In this document: in pieces, positions 1 through 9,211 of the stretch | How the letters are laid out: every line of letters starts with the position of its first letter | Position numbering within the stretch: position 1 is the first letter of the stretch | NCBI GenBank assembly: GCA_029552945.1 | Contig: JAKPDD010000017.1 | Location: 1 to 64,000, forward strand | DNA from: Spirochaetota bacterium | GTDB lineage: Bacteria; Spirochaetota; GWB1-36-13; JAKPDD01 | Direction of reading: 5' to 3' | DNA length: 64,000 bases | Notes under the pieces: model-generated | What the model saw: only the letters and a program-made list of their open reading frames with translations | Told to the model about the DNA's origin: nothing | The model's database searches: none | Program-made: the position numbers and the translations under genes

Positions 1-2168
1 TTTCTGAAGAGCATTTTGATGTTGGAAAAATTGAGGAGATAGAGAGTGAAGAAGAATTTGATGATCTTGGTTTTGATGAAATTGAGAAAGATTATAAGAA
101 CTTGGGATTAGAAGTAGAGGATAAAAAAGTTGAAAGAGAAAGGCCATTTGATAAAAAAACTGGTGGGACTTTAAGGGAAGAAATAAAGGTTGAGAAAAAG
201 GAGGAGAAAAAAGATATTTCTGATAAACTTATTCAGTTTAATCTTAACAAACTCCCGGTTTCACTTTTAATTAGATTTAAAGAGATTATGGGTGACCCTT
301 CTGTATCACCTGCGACTAAACATGCAATAAAGAGTGAACTTAGTAAAGAGAGACTAGACTTTGATAAAATTAAGTATCTACTCGGATATGAGGAGAGAGA
401 GGCTAAAAACTTTGTTCCTGTGTTTAAGTTTGCTACTGTTTTTGTAATATTGGGAATAATTTTATCAATTTTTTATTTTGCATTACTTAAACCTTATTTG
501 AGAAACAGGTCTTTACTAATATCCGGACTTGAAGACATAAAAAATGGTAACTATGTACTTGCTAATGAAAAATTTGAGAGAGCCAGTCCATCACTGTCCT
601 GGTATAATAGATATGCTCTTGAGTTTATGAAATATAATGCTTATAAACAGGCTGAAGAAAAACTTATGGGTATAAGAGGACCTGCTTATGAAGTTATTAA
701 AAAGGGGGCAGTTGATATAGACCCTGATGACAGAGAAACAAGGCTTAATATTGCAAGAGTATTTGAAGAACAGGGTATGTATGAAAAAGTTCTTGAAAAT
801 GATGTTAATCCTAAAATGCAGTTCGATGATAGTCTTTATTATTTATACAAAAAAGACCCGGAAGACTTTAGCATAGTTGATAAAATAGGTCTTACTTATG
901 TAAAATGGGGAAATAGTTTTAGAAAAAGGACTCAGAAAATTGAAAAGTATGAAAAAGCTCAAAAAATATATACTGATTTTTATGAATCTTATAGTAAAGA
1001 ACCAGAAGTTATTTCGAGAATATTGTATACTTCAGCACTTACTGGCGATAAAGTTGAAGAGAAGTTTGATAATGTTCAGTCTCAAGGGATGTTGGAAAAA
1101 ATGCATGACCTTACACTTGCTGAGGTTGGTAATTATTTCATAAATAATGATGAATATAAAAGAACACAAAAAATAATGGAAGTTCTTAACAATATGGATA
1201 CTACTAACCCTTATGTTTATTATATTATGGGCAAGTTTTATTATAATATAGGTAACCTTAAATTAGCAGAGAAAGCACTTGTAAAAGCTGAGAGGTTTAG
1301 CTGGGAAATAGAAAACGAGATAAAGAAAAAGGTTAATGATGAGAAGAACTATTCAAATATAATGAATATGCTTGGGACTTTATATATATCCCTTGCTAAT
1401 GAGTATAAAGGAGAAAATGAAGAGAATAAAAGAAAAAGAGAAGAGTTTATAAATCTTGCATATTATCACTTTAATCAAGCTAAAAAATATGATCCAAATA
1501 ATAAAGAAACATATTATAGATATGCAAATATGATGTATGATTATTATTCGGATTATCTTAAATCATCTGAGAACTATCTTATATCTTACAACCTTTATAG
1601 GGAAGAGGAGGAAATTCCTCCTTTAGATATGTACTATAAGCTTTCAACTTCATTCTATTTTTTAGGTGATTATGATAAGTCTTTAGATTATTTAAATGAT
1701 CTTAGAATGAACCCATCTTTTAGAATAAGACCTGCTATAGAATATCTACTTGGGATGTTATATTTTAAAAAGGGACTTTTGCTTGATTCACGACAAAGGT
1801 TTGTTAATACCCAAGAATATTATAATAAAGAGATTGAATCCTATATAAGAAACCCAAATCCAATGTCTATAAGACAGAATAAAATATTGTTTTTTAACTC
1901 AATACTTTATAACAATATAGGCGTTGTATACCATCTTCTTGCTGATAGAGAAAATAATAATGATTATTATAATATAGCAAGGGTTAATTTTTATAAAGCT
2001 ATTGAACTTGCACATAGATATAATAATAAAACTATACAGGCACTAGCAAGGCTTAATCTCAATGATTCTATTTTTCAGGATAATATGAAATATGTTGAAC
2101 ACTTTAATATAAAAAGAGAACCTATTTTGTATGATTATATACCTAAATATCTTGAGGAGTATGAATGA
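1..2168 (+). CDS. TPR membrane protein, flagellar-collar (FlcA)-like; 5' end outside window
   Basis: The reading frame is open to the left edge (from base 3), so the true start lies outside the window; a TTG at 102 is internal and should not be used. The visible part begins with a highly acidic, Glu/Asp/Lys-rich region, followed by one membrane segment encoded at about 420-500 and then a long helical region with TPR-like repeats (for example around 1200-1300 and 1440-1560). An acidic cytoplasmic part, one transmembrane helix and a large TPR region is the layout of spirochaetal periplasmic flagellar collar protein FlcA, but the match is by architecture only. Its stop overlaps the next start as ATGA (2165-2168), so the two genes are translationally coupled. 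It could be another anchored TPR scaffold. Confidence 0.6.
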   Translation, partial: SEEHFDVGKIEEIESEEEFDDLGFDEIEKDYKNLGLEVEDKKVERERPFDKKTGGTLREEIKVEKKEEKKDISDKLIQFNLNKLPVSLLIRFKEIMGDPSVSPATKHAIKSELSKERLDFDKIKYLLGYEEREAKNFVPVFKFATVFVILGIILSIFYFALLKPYLRNRSLLISGLEDIKNGNYVLANEKFERASPSLSWYNRYALEFMKYNAYKQAEEKLMGIRGPAYEVIKKGAVDIDPDDRETRLNIARVFEEQGMYEKVLENDVNPKMQFDDSLYYLYKKDPEDFSIVDKIGLTYVKWGNSFRKRTQKIEKYEKAQKIYTDFYESYSKEPEVISRILYTSALTGDKVEEKFDNVQSQGMLEKMHDLTLAEVGNYFINNDEYKRTQKIMEVLNNMDTTNPYVYYIMGKFYYNIGNLKLAEKALVKAERFSWEIENEIKKKVNDEKNYSNIMNMLGTLYISLANEYKGENEENKRKREEFINLAYYHFNQAKKYDPNNKETYYRYANMMYDYYSDYLKSSENYLISYNLYREEEEIPPLDMYYKLSTSFYFLGDYDKSLDYLNDLRMNPSFRIRPAIEYLLGMLYFKKGLLLDSRQRFVNTQEYYNKEIESYIRNPNPMSIRQNKILFFNSILYNNIGVVYHLLADRENNNDYYNIARVNFYKAIELAHRYNNKTIQALARLNLNDSIFQDNMKYVEHFNIKREPILYDYIPKYLEEYE

Positions 2169-2914
2169 AAAAAATTTTTTTTTTAGTAGTGATAGTATTT
2201 ATATTTATTTTTATTTATTTAAGTTTTTTTATTGTTCCAAAAGGTATGATATATTACTTTGATTCAAAAATGAGGGGAAAAGATATTTATTTTGAAAAGT
2301 CAATTTTATTTTGTCCTGAGCTTGTTTTTGGGCTGGGAAACATAACGAAAATTCCTGAAATAAATAAGATATCAAAAATAATTATTTTACCTTTGCCTTA
2401 TATTGAAAATACTTTTATATCTGAACACTATAAGGTAGAGGTTTTTTATGAGGCTAAAATTTTTATTAAAAAATTTTTTAATCTTTTATATAACAAAACT
2501 CTAGATGAATTAATGAAAGAAATCCAAGATAATATAACATTAAAAATGAAAGAGGTTTTATCAAAAAACTCTTCTAATATTTCATTTAATCAAGAATCAT
2601 TTTTGTCAGAGCTCTCAAGTTTAAACAATGATAGTATGCAGGTAGAATTTAAAATTTTATATTTTCCAGATTGGCCTTCCTATATTTCGCTTGTCAATGC
2701 TTTAAACTCTTGGCTGAAAAATGATGCTAAAAAGGTTATAATAGAAGGACTTGAAAAAAAATATAGAACAAAAATTGATATTGAAAACAGGATTGATGCT
2801 TTTGATAGTTATGTCAGAAAGGCAGAGGAGTTTAATAAAAAGGTTGATAATATTAAATTAGATAGAGATCTTATTTTTAATATACTTAAGTTTTTATATA
2901 AGGAAGAGAGATGA
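2165..2914 (+). CDS. hypothetical membrane-anchored protein
   Basis: A 249-residue protein with an N-terminal hydrophobic helix (about residues 3-24) that looks like an uncleaved signal anchor, followed by a mixed alpha/beta region and a Lys/Glu-rich C-terminal helix. I do not recognise the family. The segment after the membrane helix vaguely recalls SPFH/prohibitin-like proteins (short beta strands, then amphipathic helices), but there is no diagnostic motif. It overlaps its neighbours by ATGA at both ends (2165 and 2911), so it is translated together with the TPR protein upstream and argH downstream. Pairing with the TPR protein suggests an envelope or flagellar-basal role; this is inference. 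Confidence 0.7.
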   Translation: MKKIFFLVVIVFIFIFIYLSFFIVPKGMIYYFDSKMRGKDIYFEKSILFCPELVFGLGNITKIPEINKISKIIILPLPYIENTFISEHYKVEVFYEAKIFIKKFFNLLYNKTLDELMKEIQDNITLKMKEVLSKNSSNISFNQESFLSELSSLNNDSMQVEFKILYFPDWPSYISLVNALNSWLKNDAKKVIIEGLEKKYRTKIDIENRIDAFDSYVRKAEEFNKKVDNIKLDRDLIFNILKFLYKEER

Positions 2915-4278
2915 AAAAAATATGGGCTAAAAAGGGTCTTTCACTTGACCCATTTATAGAAAAGTTTACTGTAGGTGATGACTATATAATAGACAGGTAC
3001 CTGGTTACCTATGATATTATGGGTTCTATTGCACACAGTAGGATGTTAAAAAAAATATCAATATTGTCAGACTCTGAGCAATATTCTATAGAGAAGGGAC
3101 TTAAAGAGATATATAAATCATATAAGATGGGTAATTTTACTATCGAGTATGAAGATGAGGATGTACATAGTAAAATTGAAAGGTTATTGATAGAAAAGAT
3201 TGGTGAATCGGGTGAGAAACTCCATACAGCAAGGAGTAGAAATGATCAGGTTCTAACAGATATAAGGTTGTATACTAAGGATAATCTACTCGATATTTTT
3301 TCTTTAATTATTGAAGTTGTTAACGAGATTGAAGGTTTTGGATTGGAGTTTTTGAATGTTCCTATGCCTGGGTATACTCATATGCAGAGAGCTATGCCTT
3401 CATCTGTTGGTCAATGGGCATTTTCTTTTGTTGAAGAGTTTATTGATTATCTTATAATTGGTCAGGCATGTTATAAGTTAAATGATGCGTCACCTTTGGG
3501 TAGTGGGGCTGGATTTGGGGTATCTATTAACATTGATAGAGAGTTTACAGCAAATGAACTTGGTTTTTCAAGGGTTCAGATAAATCCTATAGCATGTCAG
3601 AACTCACGGGGTAAAATCGAAGCTTCTGTTATTGATTTTATAAACCTTGTAGCACTTGTCTTGAATAGGATAGCTAATGACATTCTTATATTTACTACTT
3701 CTGAGTTCTCATTTTTTGAGGCAGATACAAATATAACTACAGGTTCAAGTATTATGCCACAAAAAAAGAACCTTGATGTTCTTGAACTTATACGGGGAAG
3801 AACTTCTATAATTATTTCAAACTCGATTGCTGTAAAGTCTATTATTACGAATCTTTTATCAGGTTATAACCGTGACCTTCAGGAGGTAAAAAAAATACTT
3901 GTTATATCATTTGAAATGATAAAAGACTTTTTAAAAGCAATAAAAATAGTTTTCAGTAGTATAAGACCAATAGAAGAGAATATTATTAAAGCATTTGATA
4001 AATATATTTTTGCAACAGACTATGCATACAAAAAAGTTGTTGAGGGAGTACCTTTTAGAAGAGCTTACAGAGAGGTTGGAGAGAGTCTTGATAATATACC
4101 TATTATGGATCCGAAGGAAAATATACTTTCTAAGAATCACTTGGGTGCAACAGGTAATCTTGGTATTGATATAATAAAATCTAGGAAAATTGATTTTATA
4201 GATAAATTTCTAAATATTGAAAAAGGAAAATTCACTCAAATTAAAAGGATATTGTTGGGGGATTCTTATGAAGAATAG
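2911..4278 (+). CDS. argH: argininosuccinate lyase
   Basis: Cytosolic enzyme of arginine synthesis that splits argininosuccinate into arginine and fumarate. At 455 residues it has the family's usual length. Visible signatures are the HTARSRNDQV substrate-binding segment, the GYTHMQ block with the family catalytic His (His157), and the fumarase/lyase-superfamily loop GSSIMPQKKN starting near residue 278 with the catalytic Ser in its SS pair. The residue after the loop is Leu where Pro is usual (KKNLD rather than KKNPD), a small deviation. The ATG overlaps the upstream TGA. No argG or other arginine gene is adjacent, so this is a scattered pathway gene riding in an envelope-protein operon. Confidence 0.95.
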   Translation: MKKIWAKKGLSLDPFIEKFTVGDDYIIDRYLVTYDIMGSIAHSRMLKKISILSDSEQYSIEKGLKEIYKSYKMGNFTIEYEDEDVHSKIERLLIEKIGESGEKLHTARSRNDQVLTDIRLYTKDNLLDIFSLIIEVVNEIEGFGLEFLNVPMPGYTHMQRAMPSSVGQWAFSFVEEFIDYLIIGQACYKLNDASPLGSGAGFGVSINIDREFTANELGFSRVQINPIACQNSRGKIEASVIDFINLVALVLNRIANDILIFTTSEFSFFEADTNITTGSSIMPQKKNLDVLELIRGRTSIIISNSIAVKSIITNLLSGYNRDLQEVKKILVISFEMIKDFLKAIKIVFSSIRPIEENIIKAFDKYIFATDYAYKKVVEGVPFRRAYREVGESLDNIPIMDPKENILSKNHLGATGNLGIDIIKSRKIDFIDKFLNIEKGKFTQIKRILLGDSYEE

Positions 4279-4798
4279 TTTAATTTATATATCTTTATTT
4301 TTACCATTTTTTTTGTTTTCTCAACAACAGGATAAAGGAATACCTTCAAGTATTGTGGCTAACTTACTTAATATTTATAAGACAGGTAACTTTAAACTTG
4401 GACTTGAAATAACAACCGGAAAAGAGAAAAAGGCTATTCAGGATATAATATCTCTTAAGGATAAAAACTATGGTAAATTGCCGGAGAATTTTCAGGTTTT
4501 TATAAATAGAATAGATGATCTTAGAATAATTGACGAGGTTATAAAAGATAATTATGCAATGGTTGAGGTATTATGGGTTTTAAAAATACCAGATAAAGAT
4601 GATACTTCCAGATATACGCTAAAAGCTAATCAGGTAGCGTATTTACTTGAAAAAATCAATGGTAAATGGTATATAAAAAGTTCTAAAATGATAAAAGAAC
4701 ATGTATTCTATAATTATAAGGAGTTTCAGGAGATTCAGGAAAAAGCAAAAAAATATGATGAAGAGAAAGATAAGCAAGAAAATAATAAAACTAAGTGA
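4268..4798 (+). CDS. secreted hypothetical protein
   Basis: About 176 residues, beginning with a clear signal peptide (short basic start, hydrophobic stretch, then FLFSQQQ as probable cleavage region). I place the start at the ATG at 4268 because this puts the signal peptide at the N-terminus and a G-rich ribosome site (4256-4260) just upstream; a longer frame from 4217 would bury it. The gene overlaps the end of argH by 11 bases. The mature part has mixed alpha/beta content resembling small NTF2/DUF4878-like folds (a KINGKWYIKSS stretch near the end) and a charged C-terminal tail. The family is not recognised. Probably periplasmic. Confidence 0.75.
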   Translation: MKNSLIYISLFLPFFLFSQQQDKGIPSSIVANLLNIYKTGNFKLGLEITTGKEKKAIQDIISLKDKNYGKLPENFQVFINRIDDLRIIDEVIKDNYAMVEVLWVLKIPDKDDTSRYTLKANQVAYLLEKINGKWYIKSSKMIKEHVFYNYKEFQEIQEKAKKYDEEKDKQENNKTK

Positions 4799-4817
4799 TA
4801 ATTTTTAGGAGTTTTTA

Positions 4818-5972
4818 ATGCTTAATAACGAAGAGTGGAAAGAGCTTATAAATACAGGTATAATTTTATCTTCATATACAGAGATGGACCTTATTCTTGA
4901 TAGAGTAGTTGATGATAGTATAAGGATAATAGGCTGTGAAGGAGCAACGATTTATATAAAGAAAGGGAATCACCTTGAGTTTATGATATCTAAAAATATT
5001 ATTATTGACAAAAAGATAGGGGGATTTGAGAATAATGTTAAAAAGTTTACTGTACCTATATCAAATGAAAGTATAGCAGGGTATGTTGCTCTTAATAATG
5101 AACCTTTAATAATATCTGATGTTTACGATATACCTTCAAATAAACCATATAAGTTTTTGAAGGTTTTTGATGAAATGTATCAATACAGAACAAAGTCAAT
5201 GCTCACTCTTCCTATGAACGATAATGATAATAATGTTATTGGGGTACTTCAACTTATAAACCTTAAAGATAAAAATAATAATATTATAGAATTTGATGAG
5301 AGGAGTATGTTTGTTGCCAGGTATTTATCTTCTATTGCAGGTTCAGTTTTAAAAACAACTATTTATAATAGTTTGCTTAGAAACTCATATCTTGAGGCAA
5401 TTGAAAGGCTTGCAATAGCATCAGAGTTTAGAGACCTTGAGACATCTGCACACGTAAAGAGGATAAGTGAATATTCAGCTGTATTTGGAGAGCTTTTAGG
5501 TTTTGACAGAGAAAGAATTATAAACCTTAAGTATGCTTCTCAGATGCATGATATTGGTAAAATTGGTATACCTGATAGGATACTGCAGAAGCCTGGGCCA
5601 CTTACTGTGGATGAAAGAAAGATAATGGAAAAGCATACAATAATAGGCTATAAAATATTTGAGGGGGCGACATCTGATGTTATGAAATTATCTGCAATAA
5701 TAGCACTTACTCACCATGAAAAGTGGGATGGGACAGGTTATCCTAATGGGCTTAAGGGTAAAGATATCCCAATAGAGGGCAGGGTTGTTGCAATAGCAGA
5801 TGTTTTTGATGCACTTGTTTCAAAAAGAGTTTATAAACCAGCATTTGATATAAGTAAAGTCATTTCGATAATGAAAGAGGAGAAAGGTAAACACTTTGAT
5901 CCTGAATTATTAAATTTATTTTTTAAAAACATAAACAGGGTAGTGTCTATATATGATAAATATAGAGAATAA
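4818..5972 (+). CDS. GAF-HD-GYP domain protein, probable cyclic-di-GMP phosphodiesterase
   Basis: A 384-residue soluble protein. Residues about 20-170 form a GAF sensor domain and 190-375 an HD-GYP domain. The metal-binding HD pair is His244-Asp245 in HDIGKIGIPD, followed by the HHEKWDGTGYP block (His299/His300) and the ADVFDAL segment, all canonical, so an active phosphodiesterase is expected. HD-GYP enzymes hydrolyse cyclic di-GMP; some act on other cyclic dinucleotides. A TAGGAG ribosome site precedes the ATG. It lies directly before an oxygen-sensor gene and a soluble chemoreceptor, which suggests a local signalling cluster, although no diguanylate cyclase (GGDEF) is present here. Confidence 0.93.
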   Translation: MLNNEEWKELINTGIILSSYTEMDLILDRVVDDSIRIIGCEGATIYIKKGNHLEFMISKNIIIDKKIGGFENNVKKFTVPISNESIAGYVALNNEPLIISDVYDIPSNKPYKFLKVFDEMYQYRTKSMLTLPMNDNDNNVIGVLQLINLKDKNNNIIEFDERSMFVARYLSSIAGSVLKTTIYNSLLRNSYLEAIERLAIASEFRDLETSAHVKRISEYSAVFGELLGFDRERIINLKYASQMHDIGKIGIPDRILQKPGPLTVDERKIMEKHTIIGYKIFEGATSDVMKLSAIIALTHHEKWDGTGYPNGLKGKDIPIEGRVVAIADVFDALVSKRVYKPAFDISKVISIMKEEKGKHFDPELLNLFFKNINRVVSIYDKYRE

Positions 5973-5984
5973 TAAGGGGGAATT

Positions 5985-6752
5985 ATGAATATTGATAAAA
6001 ATAAAGCATATATTTTATATGAAAGTGATAAACATAAGTTTATATGGCTTGGCTGGTCAGAAGGTTATGAGGAGGGAATAGTACAGACAAATCAGTATCT
6101 TATTATAAATAATAACAGGGGTATATTACTTGACCCAGGTGGGGTGCACCTTTTTTCTAAGGTTGTATCTGAGGTTACAAAATATATTGACCTTGATAAG
6201 ATTGAGTTTATATTCTATTCACACCAGGATCCAGATGTTTCTTCTGGTATATCACTATGGCTTGGCCTTACTAAGGCTAAGATTTATGTTTCTGATTTAT
6301 GGATAAGATTTTTACCCCATTTTGGTGTAGTTAATTTTGATAGAATTGTTGGTATACCATCAGGTGGTATGTCTTTGTCTTTACTTAATTCTGAACTTGT
6401 TTTTATACCTGCTCATTTTTTGCATTCAACAGGTAATTTTTCATGTTATGATACTGCATCAAAAATACTTTTTAGTGGTGATATAGGTGCAGCTGTATTT
6501 CAAAAGGATACTTATGTTTTTGTTGATGACTTTAACGAACATTTAAAGATAATGGAACCTTTTCATAAAAGATATATGGCGTCAAATATTGTTTGTAAAA
6601 AGTGGGTTTCTTTAGTTAGTAAGTATGATATAAAAATGATAGCACCACAACATGGAGCTATATTTGATAAGGAAAATGTAAAAAAGTTTTTAAACTGGCT
6701 TTCAGAATTAAAGTGTGGTGTTGATATTATAGATCAGATATATAAAGCTTGA
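5985..6752 (+). CDS. diiron oxygen-sensor protein of the flavodiiron/metallo-beta-lactamase fold (ODP/FprA-like)
   Basis: A 255-residue metallo-beta-lactamase-fold protein without a flavodoxin domain. Metal ligands line up with the diiron site of flavodiiron proteins: His80, Asp82, Asp84 (HQDPD), His147, Asp166 (GDIGA) and His223 (PQHGA). The usual HxExDH motif is changed, with Asp for Glu and Val for the last His. Stand-alone proteins of this type are known as ODPs, oxygen/NO-binding diiron sensors linked to chemotaxis in Treponema denticola. The very next gene is a cytoplasmic chemoreceptor-type protein, 20 bases downstream, which supports the sensor role over an oxygen-reductase role. Family assignment is firm; the sensor role is inferred from context. 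Confidence 0.88.
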   Translation: MNIDKNKAYILYESDKHKFIWLGWSEGYEEGIVQTNQYLIINNNRGILLDPGGVHLFSKVVSEVTKYIDLDKIEFIFYSHQDPDVSSGISLWLGLTKAKIYVSDLWIRFLPHFGVVNFDRIVGIPSGGMSLSLLNSELVFIPAHFLHSTGNFSCYDTASKILFSGDIGAAVFQKDTYVFVDDFNEHLKIMEPFHKRYMASNIVCKKWVSLVSKYDIKMIAPQHGAIFDKENVKKFLNWLSELKCGVDIIDQIYKA

Positions 6753-6771
6753 TTTTAAAAGGAGGGAATAA

Positions 6772-7611
6772 TTGGATAATTTTAAAAAAGTTATTGAAAA
6801 ATTTTCTGTAAGATTTTATAAGTCACTAGTACTTGATTATATATCAACAAATACTTTTGATAGAATTATATCAGAGATAAATAATATAAGAACTTCTATA
6901 GAAACACTTGTTGCTGCTTTTGAAGAGATAAGGGTTACATCGAAAAATACTTCTGATAATGCAACAAATATTAATAATCAGATGAATTACATACTTTCAA
7001 GCAATAAGGAACTTGAAGAAAATATATCTGGTAGGGTTGATGATATAAAAGCATCATCTGAAAAGATATCAAAAATAGGTAAAGTATTTTCAGATATAAC
7101 AGAAAAGAGTAAGAAGATTAAAGGTATAACATCAAATATTCAAACTATAGCAAAGAGGACTAATGTTCTTGCAATAAACACATCTATTGAAGCATCAAAG
7201 GCAGGAAAATATGGGGTTGGTTTTTCTATTATTGCTGATGAAATAGGTAAACTTGCTCAGCAAACAGGTCTTTTTGCAAAAGATATAGAAAAAACAATAA
7301 ACGAGTTTGTATCAGCTTTTAACACTATGGCAGAATATATAAACAGTTTTTCATCTCTTATAAAGTCTTTTGAAGAGGATATAGTCAATATAAAAAACTC
7401 TTTTGATAAAAATACTAATTATATAAATATGGTTGGGGATTCTATAGCAATGATAACAAATTCTGTTAGTGAACAGTCCCAAGCAATACATGATGGTCTA
7501 AATGGCTTAAGTAAAATATTTGAAGCTGTAAGAGCTACTTCTCACATGGCTGAAGCTATAAATACTGCATATAAAGAGGTTGATAAAATACTTGATTCGG
7601 AAAAAATGTAA
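6772..7611 (+). CDS. soluble methyl-accepting chemotaxis-type signalling protein
   Basis: A 279-residue, almost entirely coiled-coil protein with no membrane segment. It carries the receptor signalling hairpin (segments IQTIAKRTNVLAIN and GFSIIADEIGKLAQQ), diverged from the canonical hairpin: INTSIEAS where most receptors have LNAAIEAA, and KYGVGF for EGRGF. The start is TTG at 6772, preceded by a strong GGAGGG ribosome site. It sits just after the diiron oxygen-sensor gene, so the likely arrangement is that the ODP binds oxygen or NO and controls CheA/CheW through this cytosolic receptor. No che genes are in the window. Function is inferred from motif and adjacency. Confidence 0.9.
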   Translation: MDNFKKVIEKFSVRFYKSLVLDYISTNTFDRIISEINNIRTSIETLVAAFEEIRVTSKNTSDNATNINNQMNYILSSNKELEENISGRVDDIKASSEKISKIGKVFSDITEKSKKIKGITSNIQTIAKRTNVLAINTSIEASKAGKYGVGFSIIADEIGKLAQQTGLFAKDIEKTINEFVSAFNTMAEYINSFSSLIKSFEEDIVNIKNSFDKNTNYINMVGDSIAMITNSVSEQSQAIHDGLNGLSKIFEAVRATSHMAEAINTAYKEVDKILDSEKM

Positions 7612-7798
7612 AACTATTATTAAACCTTGTAAAATAATTATTAAAAGATAGATATTCAATTTTTTAGCTATTAAAAATATTATTATAAAATTTATTATAA
7701 AATTTTCTTACAACAAAATCATATTTTTCTCTTGATTTTTTTAAGAAAATTATTACAATTTTATTTAGGAAGTAAAAATATAAAAAGGGTTCTTTCCA

Positions 7799-8257
7799 AT
7801 GCAAGAAAAGATAGATAACCAAAACTTTATACACCCTTTGGAGGATCTTAAAAAATATGGTCCTTTCTCTTCTTATATGGCAGATGAAAGAAGAAAAATC
7901 ATAGAGTGTTGGCTGAGTCTTAAAGCTAAAAACTTTTTTGGAAAAGTTGGCCAGCATAATGTCTATTTTGAAAAAATAACTTTTAATGGATGCAGTATGT
8001 TTTCAGTTTTCAATCCTGGTAAAATAAATGATCTAATAGACATTAATTTTTGTATTGTAAGTCTTTATTCTAAGGGTTATGATCCATTAATTCTAAAATT
8101 TAGGATAACTGAAGTCGAGTCTTTAAAAGAGGAAAATAATGTTTTTTATAAAATAGGTGCAATATTTGAAGATGTTAAAGATAAAATTAAAGATATAGAA
8201 TATATTATTACATTGCAGGATATGATTAAGAATGCATATTCTTCCATAATGATATGA
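7799..8257 (+). CDS. hypothetical protein, possible degenerate PilZ-like domain
   Basis: A 152-residue soluble protein. The central part has the alternating strand pattern and spacing of a PilZ beta-barrel (an ERRKIIECWLSLKAK strand, an FNGCSMF turn and a C-terminal helix), but the RxxxR and D/NxSxxG cyclic-di-GMP-binding motifs are not clearly present, so the call is tentative. The ATG at 7799 has a GGG ribosome site 10 bases upstream. About 190 bases of very AT-rich DNA separate it from the receptor gene, so it probably has its own promoter. An HD-GYP gene lies 2 kb upstream, making a cyclic-di-GMP link possible but unproven. Confidence 0.6.
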   Translation: MQEKIDNQNFIHPLEDLKKYGPFSSYMADERRKIIECWLSLKAKNFFGKVGQHNVYFEKITFNGCSMFSVFNPGKINDLIDINFCIVSLYSKGYDPLILKFRITEVESLKEENNVFYKIGAIFEDVKDKIKDIEYIITLQDMIKNAYSSIMI

Positions 8258-8263
8258 ATTAAA

Positions 8264-8290
8264 CCCCTGCGTAATTTATATGTGCAGGGG
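8264..8290. terminator. hairpin between convergent genes
   Basis: CCCCTGC (8264-8270) pairs with GCAGGGG (8284-8290) across a 13-base loop, between the convergent ends of the PilZ-like gene and pstS. A strong U-tract is absent on either side, so it is a plausible shared terminator rather than a certain one. Confidence 0.6.
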
Positions 8291-8301
8291 CATAAGTTAG
8301 T

Positions 8302-9174
8302 TTATTTTTTGAAAATTAAAGGGTATACATTACTGTTAAGTTCTTTTGCCTTCTTTTCTCCAAGCGGATAGAATCCAACCTTTTTAATAATTTCTTGTCC
8401 CTTTTTTGTTAAAGCAAATTGGAAAAACTTTTTTACCTCTTCTCTTTCAAGTCTTTTGTCTGATACATACTGGAAAAGGAACCTTGCTATAGGATACTTT
8501 GCTGTTAAAACTGCTTTTTCATCTTTTGGGCTCATATTGTTTACTGTTATTATTTTTACTTCTCCCTTTACATCACTTAAATAGCCTATACCGACATAAC
8601 CTATTCCACCTTTATCATTTTTTATTGCTTCTACTATTTGAGCATTACCATTCATACCCATCATTTTTGGTGAATAGTCTTTATTATTTAATATGTGTTC
8701 TCTGAAAAATACGTAAGTTCCAGAGTTGTTTTGTCTGCCATATAAAGATATAGGAATATTATCCCCACCAACCTCTTTCCAGTTTGTTATTTCACCTTTG
8801 TATATTGCAGCAATTTGGTCAACTGTAAGATTTTTTACTTTATTTTTTGGATTAGCTATAATAGCTATAGCATCTATTCCAAGTTTTACTTCGTATATCT
8901 TTACTCCTTTTTCTTCAGCTAACTTAATCTCTTTATCTTTCATCTCTCTTGATGAATTAGCTATATCTACAGTATTGTTTATAAGTCTTGCTATTCCAGT
9001 ACCAGAACCACCACCACCTACATTTATCTCTATTCCAGTCTCTTTTGAGAAATCTTCTGCGAGTGCTTGAGCAAGTTCAAGCATAGTGTCAGAACCTGCT
9101 ATCTCTATTGCAACCTTTTGAGCATATAGAGCAATACCAAGTATTGCTAAGACAATAAGTAATATTTTTTTCAT
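8302..9174 (-). CDS. pstS: phosphate ABC transporter substrate-binding protein PstS
   Basis: About 290 residues with a cleavable signal peptide (MKKILL, hydrophobic core, ending near ALYAQ). The mature start IAGSDTMLELAQALAEDF and the GGGGSGTGIARL phosphate-binding loop are PstS hallmarks, as are ANSSREM and GRQNNSGTY further on. I chose the ATG at 9174 because an AGGAGGA ribosome site lies just upstream (about 9181-9187); an extension to 9210 would run through it. No pstC, pstA or pstB gene is adjacent, so it is a lone binding-protein gene in this window. An 11-base-periodic Pho box at 9231-9259 indicates induction by phosphate starvation. Confidence 0.93.
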   Translation of the reverse strand: MKKILLIVLAILGIALYAQKVAIEIAGSDTMLELAQALAEDFSKETGIEINVGGGGSGTGIARLINNTVDIANSSREMKDKEIKLAEEKGVKIYEVKLGIDAIAIIANPKNKVKNLTVDQIAAIYKGEITNWKEVGGDNIPISLYGRQNNSGTYVFFREHILNNKDYSPKMMGMNGNAQIVEAIKNDKGGIGYVGIGYLSDVKGEVKIITVNNMSPKDEKAVLTAKYPIARFLFQYVSDKRLEREEVKKFFQFALTKKGQEIIKKVGFYPLGEKKAKELNSNVYPLIFKK

Positions 9175-9211
9175 TTTATTTCCTCCTCTATAGTTCTTTA
9201 AAAATACCACT

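Noticed and set aside
7664-7957. Minus-strand 97-residue frame in the gap before the PilZ-like gene
   Set aside because: It overlaps the real gene at 7799, has no ribosome site and encodes low-complexity Phe/Ile/Lys sequence typical of shadow frames in AT-rich DNA.
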